Shown in pieces: positions 1 to 5,280 of a stretch of 11,709 nucleotides of DNA. Under the pieces are notes generated by a model, which ran no database searches, had not been told where the DNA came from, and saw nothing but the letters and a program-made list of their open reading frames with translations. How positions within the stretch are numbered: position 1 is the first letter of the stretch; every line of letters begins with the position of its first letter. The stretch spans positions 1-11,709 of the forward strand of contig JBDSJD010000009.1 in the NCBI GenBank assembly GCA_039917615.1. The letters are read 5' to 3'. A program made the position numbers and the translations under genes. The stretch is from ZC4RG30 sp039917615 (GTDB taxonomy: Bacteria > Pseudomonadota > Gammaproteobacteria > Steroidobacterales > Steroidobacteraceae).

Positions 1-83
1 GACAAGAATGCAATGAACAAGCCGACACTTGCCTTCAGATCAGTCCGACAACCGAAGATGACCTCGACCTGTCGCGCAATCAT
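1..83 (-). CDS. Start of an unidentified cassette-encoded ORF (partial)
   Basis: On the minus strand an ATG at 83-81 opens a frame that stays open to the window edge (27 codons), beginning MIARQVEVIFGCRTDLKAS and continuing with a hydrophobic stretch. AGGAG at 99-95 lies 11 nt upstream of the ATG, a slightly long but plausible Shine-Dalgarno spacing. The position soon after the cassette boundary is where a cassette gene should start. The protein is not recognised, and the fragment is too short to exclude chance. Confidence 0.4.
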   Translation of the reverse strand, partial: MIARQVEVIFGCRTDLKASVGLFIAFL

Positions 84-126
84 GGACTGCCGCGCTCCTG
101 GCGCGGGTAGTTCAGAGCTTCCCTAA
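1..126 (-). mobile_element. Cassette 4, 5' part only (truncated by window edge)
   Basis: In cassette orientation this begins at the TT of the GTTAGGG site of attC(a) and runs off the window. A short untranslated lead is followed by an open frame from position 83 to the edge. A strong 6-bp GC hairpin (90-95 with 101-106) sits between the cassette start and that frame, with a purine-rich AGGA in its loop. The gene content cannot be judged from 126 bases. Confidence 0.7.
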
Positions 127-208
127 CGCCGAAGTTCAGCGGGCGGACGGTGACGCTGAGAGGCGAGCAATTTATGTGTCCCGGTCCCGCTGCAACGACC
201 AGTTATAT
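121..208 (-). other. attC site (a), end of cassette 3
   Basis: Read on the minus strand, the site opens with R'' ATATAAC and closes with R' GTTAGGG. Between them CGTTGCAGCGGG pairs with CCCGCTGAAC, leaving one unpaired G on one arm. This is the extrahelical-base pattern that IntI uses to choose the strand in folded single-stranded attC. The central part differs from the other two sites, as expected for the variable terminal structure. Length is 88 bp. Confidence 0.9.
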
Positions 209-647
209 GTCCGCATGTGAACGGATCAGCACCTCCCGACTCCTGTCGCGAACACGCCAAGTGCAGCGCGAGAGACGCCGGAACAACGGGAAGGAGTGCA
301 ATGAGCATCGACAGATCATGCGGCGGCTGCCGTAGCGGCGCAACCGTGATAGGCCCTTCCGGGCATGAACGGCAGGAGGTGTACGGATGCCACCGTGCGC
401 CGCCGCAGGTGAGATTCCCGGACTGAACCAGGAGACCGCCGAGCTCGACGATGGCACTTTATCGACAACCGGTTTTCGACCCAAGGAAGGCGGTGGTGCC
501 CGCGGCGGCTGAAGCTGGCACGACTGGGTGGTGGCGAACTTCTACCACCCTGAAGCGCCGCGGAAACAAAGCCACGTTCTGGTACGCCGGCATCTCTACG
601 GGAGATGAGCAAGCCCTAAACTTCTTCTTAACAGCACGGAGATATAA
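127..647 (-). mobile_element. Cassette 3, diverged copy of cassette 1, no convincing gene
   Basis: This 521-bp cassette aligns with cassette 1 over its whole length outside the variable centre of attC, roughly four-fifths identical by eye. The first 28 bases (648-621) are identical to those of cassette 1. Candidate frames on the cassette strand are short. One of 44 codons (593-459) starts beside a small hairpin. One of 61 codons (308-123) starts MLIALLPVVPASLALHLAC and ends at a TAG inside R'. Neither has a ribosome binding site at normal spacing. The longest frame of cassette 1 is broken here by a 1-bp deletion near 447. The cassette may be non-coding, decayed, or encode an RNA. Plus-strand frames are no better. 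Confidence 0.75.
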
Positions 648-729
648 CGCCCGAGTTCAGCGGGCGGACGTTGAGGCCGTGAAGCACGCACTTTATCGTT
701 CCCGGTCCCGCTGCAACGAGATGTTATGC
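642..729 (-). other. attC site (b), end of cassette 2
   Basis: On the minus strand R'' is GCATAAC and R' is GTTATAT. The arms CGTTGCAGCGGG and CCCGCTGAAC again leave an unpaired G. The 88-bp length and the stem arms match the other two sites, while the central sequence does not. Confidence 0.9.
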
Positions 730-999
730 CGTGCGGATCAACGGATGCGCGGGCAGACGCCGGAAGCCTGATCGAATGCTGAGCGCGCAACACCTGCCAA
801 CGCCTGGACGATGGCAACTGACACTTGCGAGGCGCATGGGAGTGTGGGGGCTCAAACGAAGGCACAATTGTCTCGCACGCGCCATCATCACGACGCGCGA
901 ACATTGCCATCCGCTTGGCCGAAGGAGGCACGGTGAGATCCGCTGGCACAGCCCACATGAGGCCACACCGCTGACCCGCCACAATGTGGCGCCATCCAA
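724..999 (-). CDS. Possible cassette ORF of unknown function
   Basis: This 91-codon frame starts at a TTG (999-997) about 32 bases into cassette 2 and stops at a TAA formed by the R'' box of attC(b). Filling the cassette and stopping at the attC edge is how cassette genes are usually placed. Against it, no ribosome binding site is visible. The product is rich in Arg, Ser and Cys, as unselected frames in GC-rich DNA tend to be, and no domain or signal peptide is evident. It may well be a chance frame. Confidence 0.2.
   Translation of the reverse strand: MDGATLWRVSGVASCGLCQRISPCLLRPSGWQCSRVVMMARARQLCLRLSPHTPMRLASVSCHRPGVGRCCALSIRSGFRRLPAHPLIRTA
977..991. repeat. Perfect palindrome in cassette 2
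   Basis: CGCCACA, a central A, then TGTGGCG form a perfect inverted repeat with 7-bp arms and a 1-nt centre. With so short a centre it suits a dimeric protein binding site better than an RNA hairpin. It lies 41-55 bases inside the start of cassette 2 in cassette orientation. Chance occurrence cannot be excluded. Confidence 0.4.
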
Positions 1000-1025
1000 G
1001 GAAGGTATTGCCAGACACCGTGTTG

Positions 1026-1112
1026 GTATAACGCTGGAGTTCAGCGGGCGGACGATGAGACAAAGGCATGTGCACTACGCTGTCCCGGTCCCGCTGCAAC
1101 GACATGTTATAT
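1026..1112 (-). other. attC site (c), end of cassette 1
   Basis: On the minus strand R'' is ATATAAC and R' is GTTATAC. The stem arms match those of the other two sites, including the unpaired G in CGTTGCAGCGGG. It is 87 bp, one base shorter than the others, so a frame reading through it leaves in a different phase. Confidence 0.9.
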
Positions 1113-1548
1113 GTCCGCACGTGTGTCAGTTCAGCGCCGCCAGACTCCTGTTGCGCAGACGCAATGTGTAGCGCGCGAGTTGCCGGAACAACGGGACGGA
1201 TTCCAAGGTGCATGGACGGATCATGCGACCACTGCCGCAGCGGCGCAACTGTGATAACCCCTTCCTGGCATGAACGGCAGGAGGTTGACGAATGCCACCG
1301 TGCGCCGCCGCAGATGAGCTTCACCGACTGAACCAGGAGACCGCCGAGCTCGGACGCCAGCACTTTATCGACACCGGTTGTCGACCCAAGGAAAGCAGGA
1401 TGTCCGCGGCGGCTGATGCTGGCACGGCTGGGTGGTGGCGAACATCTACTACATCTAAGCGCCGCGGAACCAACGGCGCGATGTGCGACGACATCTCTAC
1501 GGGAGATGAGCCAGCCTCACGCTTCTTCTTAACAGCACGGAGATATAA
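1032..1548 (-). mobile_element. Cassette 1 (attI-proximal), paralogue of cassette 3
   Basis: This 517-bp cassette runs from the attI crossover to attC(c) and aligns with cassette 3. The two copies differ by small indels (1, 1, 1 and 3 bases in the first half, plus one near R'') and scattered substitutions. Minus-strand frames include one of 57 codons (1494-1321), and one opening with GTG at 1363 that runs without stop through attC(c), cassette 2 and attC(b) to 596. Neither is preserved in cassette 3. Over 209 indel-free aligned bases (1143-1351 against 238-446) substitutions fall about equally on the three codon positions, so no frame shows coding constraint. No product is proposed. Confidence 0.75.
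1493..1507. repeat. Small hairpin conserved in cassettes 1 and 3
   Basis: ATCTC and GAGAT flank the 5-nt loop TACGG, giving a 5-bp stem. The same 15 bases recur at 592-606 in cassette 3. In cassette orientation it lies about 40-55 bases after the cassette start, immediately before the ATG of the short candidate frames. Confidence 0.45.
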
Positions 1549-1603
1549 CTTGTTTTAGAAGTGCGATTCATGGTGAATAACTTAGCACTCTGGTGAATAA
1601 CCT
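1543..1603 (-). other. attI: attI recombination site
   Basis: Read on the minus strand, the cassette junction is CTAAAACAAGTTATAT, which closely resembles the known attI1 core CTAAAACAAAGTTAG. Further out are two direct copies of GTTATTCACCA (1601-1591 and 1581-1571) with a 20-bp period. The inner one starts 32 bp from the GTT crossover. In attI1 the two accessory integrase-binding repeats also begin with GTTA, about 19 bp apart and 32 bp from the crossover. The layout therefore matches a full attI with both strong-binding repeats. The crossover is at 1548/1549. Confidence 0.88.
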
Positions 1604-1663
1604 GGACAGCTTCCAAAGGAAGTGGCGATCAGAATCATGGGCTTACACCCCGGAACTGTCCCC

Positions 1664-2767
1664 ATGCACAGGTATAACCAAGAGAACAGCGCGGCCACTC
1701 CCCATTCGTCGTCCAATCGCCAGGTTCCGCCACCCCGATTGCTCGATCAAATGCGTGAGCGGATCCGCTACAAACACTACAGCCTGCGCACGGAGAAGGC
1801 GTATCTGTTCTGGGTGCGCCGCTATATCCGCTTCCATGCCCTGAAGCATCCCCGAACGATGGGTGCAGCGGAGGTCGAGCGATACCTGACGCACCTGGCC
1901 ACTACATCGAAAGTCTCGCCTTCGACGCACAAGCAGGCGCTGGCGGCGATTCTCTTCCTTTACCGTGAAGTGATGGGTGTGGATCTGCCGTGGATGGGCG
2001 AAATCGGCCGACCCAGAACCTCGCAGCATGTACCTGTGGTCCTCTCCCGGGAGGAAGTGGCAGCACTGCTGGCATGTCTTCCGCCGGACTACTGGTTGAT
2101 GTGCTCGTTGCTGTATGGCGCGGGCCTGCGGCTGCAGGAATGCCTGTCGCTACGCGTCAAGGACGTGGATTTCTCGCGGCGCCTACTCTATGTTCGGCAC
2201 GGCAAGGGAGCGAAAGACCGCATCGTGATGTTGCCCGCGCCGACGGAGTCGGCGCTGCGCGCCCAGATCGATTTGTCGCGCCGACTGTGGACACAGGATC
2301 GGGCGGCGGGCATTCCCGGGGTGGAGGTGCCACATGCTCTGGCGCGCAAATTGAATCGGGCAGCCGAATCTTTGAACTGGCACTGGCTGTTTCCCGCGAC
2401 TGCCCTGAGCTTTGATCCTCGATCGGTCATTCGGCGGCGTCATCACCAGTATCCGCAGACCGTGGCGCGCGCGCTGCGCTATGCCACTAGCCGCGCCGGC
2501 ATCGCCAAGCGCGTGACGGCCCACACGCTGAGGCACTCGTTCGCGACACACCTGCTCGACTCGGGGGTGGACATCCGCCGTGTGCAGGAGCTGCTGGGTC
2601 ACTCCGACGTCAGCACCACCATGATCTACACCCATATCCTGAGCTCTTCAGCAGCCGGGCTGCGCAGTCCGATGGAGTTGCTGCCGATCCCCACTGCGTA
2701 CGCCACAGCTGATCGCCAGGGACGACGCCGCCCGAATCCCGCCGATCCCGGCAGATTTGACGGATGA
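1664..2767 (+). CDS. intI: Integron integrase (tyrosine recombinase)
   Basis: IntI inserts and excises cassettes by recombining attI with folded attC. With the ATG at 1664 the product has 367 residues against 337 for IntI1. The N-terminal core-binding region begins RIRYKHYSLRTEKAY. The catalytic set is complete: R156, H287 and R290 (HTLRHSF), H313 (LLGHSDV) and Y322 (MIYTH). Each lies exactly 10 residues after its IntI1 counterpart, so nothing is inserted or lost between them. The IntI-specific extra segment is present (GVEVPHALARKLNRA through DPRSVIRRRHH). The C-terminus extends about 25 residues past the IntI1 end and is rich in Arg and Pro. GTG 1622 and ATG 1637 are alternative starts; AAAGGAAG at 1615-1622 is badly spaced for both, and family length favours 1664. 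No canonical LexA box is seen upstream. The gene appears intact and likely active. Confidence 0.95.
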   Translation: MHRYNQENSAATPHSSSNRQVPPPRLLDQMRERIRYKHYSLRTEKAYLFWVRRYIRFHALKHPRTMGAAEVERYLTHLATTSKVSPSTHKQALAAILFLYREVMGVDLPWMGEIGRPRTSQHVPVVLSREEVAALLACLPPDYWLMCSLLYGAGLRLQECLSLRVKDVDFSRRLLYVRHGKGAKDRIVMLPAPTESALRAQIDLSRRLWTQDRAAGIPGVEVPHALARKLNRAAESLNWHWLFPATALSFDPRSVIRRRHHQYPQTVARALRYATSRAGIAKRVTAHTLRHSFATHLLDSGVDIRRVQELLGHSDVSTTMIYTHILSSSAAGLRSPMELLPIPTAYATADRQGRRRPNPADPGRFDG

Positions 2768-2844
2768 CATCCGCACACTCCGGCGCGATTCTGCGCGTCG
2801 GTTTCACTTCCCGAGTAAACTGCAGCCAACCCCTGGGAAACCCG

Positions 2845-3315
2845 ATGAGCATGCTCATGGAAATCTGGCCGCAGCGACATCGCATCACGGTCGATGAGTA
2901 TCACCGCATGGCGGAGGTGGGCCTGCTCGCGCCAGAGGCGCGTGTCGAGCTGATCGAGGGAGAGATCATCGACATGGCGCCGATCGGGCCACCGCATTCC
3001 AGCGTCGTCAACCAGCTGAATCGCTTGCTGGTGCGTGCGGTTGGCGATCAGGCCATCGTCCAGTCGCAGGGCGCAGTGCGCCTGAATATCCGCACCGAAC
3101 CAGAACCGGATCTCGCCCTGTTCAAACCGCGGGAAGATTTCTATCGGCACCGCCATGCAAGCGGTGTGGATACGCTACTGGTCATCGAGGTGAGCGAGTC
3201 GTCATTGCGCTACGACCGCGAGATCAAGGTCCCACTCTATGCGCGCCACGATGTGCCAGAAGTGTGGGTGGTGGATCTGGTCGATCTGTCCGGGCTTGGG
3301 ATTTCGAGGCTCTAG
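2845..3315 (+). CDS. Uma2-family (DUF820) putative endonuclease, C-terminally truncated
   Basis: The Uma2/DUF820 family has a PD-(D/E)XK-like nuclease fold; its physiological role is poorly known. From ATG 2845 the product has 156 residues. Visible family features are HRITVDEYHRMAEVGLL, VELIEGEIIDMAPIGPPHS (residues 34-52), the acidic EPEPDLALF (D89) and LLVIEVSESSLRYDREIK (E115, K128), so the catalytic core looks present. Family members usually run about 185-200 residues and continue after WVVDL with a beta strand and tail. Here the match ends there and is replaced by a short VDLSGLGISRL, which suggests a lost 3' end. GGGAAA at 2835-2840 precedes the ATG. An earlier in-frame ATG at 2764 overlaps the intI stop, but its 27 extra residues do not look like family sequence. 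The TAG stop overlaps the acsA stop within one CTAG. Confidence 0.8.
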   Translation: MSMLMEIWPQRHRITVDEYHRMAEVGLLAPEARVELIEGEIIDMAPIGPPHSSVVNQLNRLLVRAVGDQAIVQSQGAVRLNIRTEPEPDLALFKPREDFYRHRHASGVDTLLVIEVSESSLRYDREIKVPLYARHDVPEVWVVDLVDLSGLGISRL

Positions 3316-5273
3316 CGCCCGCCCCGCAGCTGCTCGACGATCGCTGGATTCTCCAGCGTCGAGATATCCTGCGAGATCTCCTCGCCACGCGCGATGCTGC
3401 GCAGCAGGCGGCGCATGATCTTGCCGGAACGGGTCTTGGGCAGGTTGTCCGCAAAGCGGATGTCGTCCGGCTTGGCGATGGCGCCGAGCTGCTCGGCAAC
3501 CCAGGCGCGCAATTCTTCGACAAACGCCTTCGTGTCGCCGGTGGGCCGATCGCCCTTGCAGACTACGAACGCGAACACGGCCTCGCCCTTCACATCATGC
3601 GGACGGCCAACGACTGCAGCTTCCGCAATACGCGGATGCGCGACCAGTGCCGACTCGATCTCCATCGTCCCCAGGCGATGGCCGGCCACATTCAGCACGT
3701 CGTCGATGCGGCCCATGATCCAGTAATAGCCATCGGCATCGCGGTGTGCGCTGTCGCCGGCGACGTAGTAGCGATTCTGGAAGCGCTGCCAGTAGGTTTC
3801 GAGGTAGCGATCATTGTCGCGCCAGATGGTGCGCAGCATGAACGGCCAGGGACGGCGTATGACGAGGTAGCCGCCCGCCTCCACGCCTTGCACGGGATTG
3901 CCGTCTTCATCGACGATTTCCGCGTCGATGCCGGGCAGCGGCCGTGTGCAGGAACCGGGTTTGGTGGCGGTTACGCCAGGCACCGGCGAAATCATGATGG
4001 CGCCGGTTTCCGTCTGCCACCAGGTATCGACAATCGGGCAGCGCTCGCCGCCGATTACGCGGTGATACCACATCCAGGCTTCTGGATTGATCGGCTCACC
4101 CACGCTGCCCAGCAATCGTAGCGACGAAAGGTCGTAGCGCTGCGGAATCGCGTCGCCGAGTTTCATCAATGCGCGCAGCGCAGTGGGCGCTGTATAGAAA
4201 ATGCTGACCCTGTGATCCTGGATGATCTTCCAGAAGCGGCCGGCGTCGGGAGTTGTTGGCGCACCCTCGTACAGCAGCACGGTCACGCCATTCGCGAGTG
4301 GACCATAGGCCACGTAGCTGTGGCCGGTGACCCACCCCACGTCGGCGGTACACCAGAAGATGTCTGCGGGCTTGAGGTCGAACACCCACTTCGACGTGAG
4401 CTTCGCGCCGAGCAGATAGCCGGCGGTGGAGTGCTGAACGCCCTTGGGTTTGCCGGTGGACCCGGACGTATAGAGCAGGAACAGCGGGTGCTCGGCATCC
4501 ACCCAGGTCGGCTCGCACTGTTCGCTCTGGCCGGCTGTGAGGTCATGCCACCACAGATCGCGGCCGGCGTGCATGGGAACTTGCAGGCCGGTGTGGCGCA
4601 GCACTACGACTTTTTCGACACTCTTCGCGCCTTCGGTCAATGCCTTGTCGGTGGCGGCTTTCAGCTCCACCACCTTGCCACCGCGATGACCGCCGTCGGC
4701 GGTGATGACGAATCTCGCTTCTGCATCTTCGATGCGGTCGCGCATCGACAGTGCCGAGAAGCCACCGAATACCACCGAATGAATGGCGCCGATGCGCGCG
4801 CAGGCCTGCATCGCCACGATGGCCTCCGGCACCAGCGGCATGTAGATGACGACGCGATCACCACTGTTCACGCCCAGTGCGCGCAGTGCGTTGCCGAGCT
4901 TGCAGACTTCGGCATGCAGCTGGCCGTAGGTCAACGTGCGGACGGCGCCGCTTTCCGCCTCGAATATCAGCGCGACGTGATCGCGACGTTCTGCCAGATG
5001 CACGTCGAGGCAGTTGTATGACGCATTGATCTGCCCGTCGGTGAACCAGCTGTAGTTGGGCGCGGCGCTGCTGTCCAGTGTGTGTGCAAATGGTTTATGC
5101 CACTGCAAAGCGTTCCGGGCGAGTTCCGCCCAGAATGCTTCGGGATCGCGCGCCGCCAGTTCGTGCAGGTGCTGTAAATCCTGCGCGCCGGGATGGGCGT
5201 CCTGTGCGAAGCCTGCCGGCGGCGCAAAGCTGCGCGTTTCAGAAAGAGAGGACTGGATCGATTTATTCATCAT
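3312..5273 (-). CDS. acsA: Acetyl-CoA synthetase (acetate-CoA ligase, AMP-forming)
   Basis: Converts acetate, ATP and CoA to acetyl-CoA through an acetyl-AMP intermediate, in the cytoplasm; it supports growth on acetate and acetate scavenging. The 653-residue length is normal for Acs. Seen in order are the N-terminal ACS region (YSWFTDGQINASYNCLD), the ATP-binding loop YTSGSTGKPKG (268-278), the acyl-pocket motif DTWWQTETG (416-424), the hinge motif GRIDDVLNVAGHRLGT, and PKTRSGKIMRR with K618, the lysine acetylated by Pat-type enzymes in the family. GHR is preceded by Ala where most homologues have Ser. The start is ATG 5273, with a second ATG directly after it and no strong ribosome binding site. 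It lies 7 bp after the exonuclease gene on the same strand, so coupled translation is likely. The 3' end is complete and abuts the Uma2 gene. Confidence 0.97.
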   Translation of the reverse strand: MMNKSIQSSLSETRSFAPPAGFAQDAHPGAQDLQHLHELAARDPEAFWAELARNALQWHKPFAHTLDSSAAPNYSWFTDGQINASYNCLDVHLAERRDHVALIFEAESGAVRTLTYGQLHAEVCKLGNALRALGVNSGDRVVIYMPLVPEAIVAMQACARIGAIHSVVFGGFSALSMRDRIEDAEARFVITADGGHRGGKVVELKAATDKALTEGAKSVEKVVVLRHTGLQVPMHAGRDLWWHDLTAGQSEQCEPTWVDAEHPLFLLYTSGSTGKPKGVQHSTAGYLLGAKLTSKWVFDLKPADIFWCTADVGWVTGHSYVAYGPLANGVTVLLYEGAPTTPDAGRFWKIIQDHRVSIFYTAPTALRALMKLGDAIPQRYDLSSLRLLGSVGEPINPEAWMWYHRVIGGERCPIVDTWWQTETGAIMISPVPGVTATKPGSCTRPLPGIDAEIVDEDGNPVQGVEAGGYLVIRRPWPFMLRTIWRDNDRYLETYWQRFQNRYYVAGDSAHRDADGYYWIMGRIDDVLNVAGHRLGTMEIESALVAHPRIAEAAVVGRPHDVKGEAVFAFVVCKGDRPTGDTKAFVEELRAWVAEQLGAIAKPDDIRFADNLPKTRSGKIMRRLLRSIARGEEISQDISTLENPAIVEQLRGGR

Positions 5274-5280
5274 GCGGGCA

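Larger units (their letters stand above)
648..1031 (-). mobile_element. Cassette 2
   Basis: This 384-bp cassette lies between attC(c) and attC(b) and is not a full copy of cassettes 1 and 3. Its end just before attC does share short strings with cassette 3, such as TTCCGGCGTCT and TTGATCCG/CTGATCCG. A perfect 7-bp-arm palindrome lies at 977-991 near its start. Two minus-strand frames cross it. One of 91 codons (999-724) ends at a TAA inside R'' of attC(b). The other is part of a long frame running from cassette 1 into cassette 3. No gene family is recognised. Confidence 0.75.
1..2767. mobile_element. Chromosomal integron: cassette array, attI and intI (left end open)
   Basis: A complete integron platform is visible. 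An integrase gene is on the plus strand, an attI-like site lies directly upstream, and attC sites at 121-208, 642-729 and 1026-1112 are spaced along the leftward array. The orientation is the classical one: intI points away from the array and the cassettes read on the minus strand. The three attC sites have almost identical stem arms and nearly equal length (87-88 bp). That uniformity is typical of sedentary chromosomal integrons rather than mobile class 1 arrays, whose attC sites are mixed. No transposase, resistance gene or flanking inverted repeat is seen. The array continues beyond position 1, so its total size is unknown. Confidence 0.9.

Noticed and set aside
123..308. Lipoprotein-like start MLIALLPVVPASLALHLAC in cassette 3
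   Set aside because: The paralogous cassette 1 lacks the cysteine and hydrophobic run, no ribosome binding site precedes it, and position -3 of the lipobox is His.
121..1112. Regular repeats that could be taken for a CRISPR array
   Set aside because: The repeats are 87-88 bp, only three, separated by about 300-430 bp, and fold as attC sites with R'/R'' boxes. No cas genes are present.
127..1548. Toxin-antitoxin pair in the cassettes
   Set aside because: Such pairs are common in chromosomal integrons, but no overlapping ORF pair or known toxin/antitoxin motif is visible.
1521..1549. TATAAC at 1544-1549 as a -10 box for intI
   Set aside because: Those bases are the cassette/attI junction box shared by all sites, and no acceptable -35 lies 16-18 bp upstream.
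451..1558. Plus-strand ORFs of 69-146 codons in the array
   Set aside because: They run against cassette orientation and cross attC sites. The pair alignable between cassettes 1 and 3 shows no third-position bias. No ribosome binding sites.
1559..1663. LexA/SOS box in the intI promoter
   Set aside because: Many integrons have one, but no CTGT-N8-ACAG-like palindrome is present here. The CTGG...ACAG near 1591-1609 has the wrong spacing.
1550..1850. Cassette promoter Pc reading leftward from attI or the intI 5' region
   Set aside because: One is expected, but no -35/-10 pair with reasonable spacing and match was found on the minus strand by eye.
2764..2844. Extended start of the Uma2 gene at 2764 coupled to the intI stop
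   Set aside because: The ATG overlaps the intI TGA, but the 27 added residues are unlike the family and ATG 2845 gives the normal N-terminus.
3264..4121. Long plus-strand ORFs opposite acsA, priA and argS
   Set aside because: They are shadows of strongly coding GC-rich genes on the other strand and have no family features.
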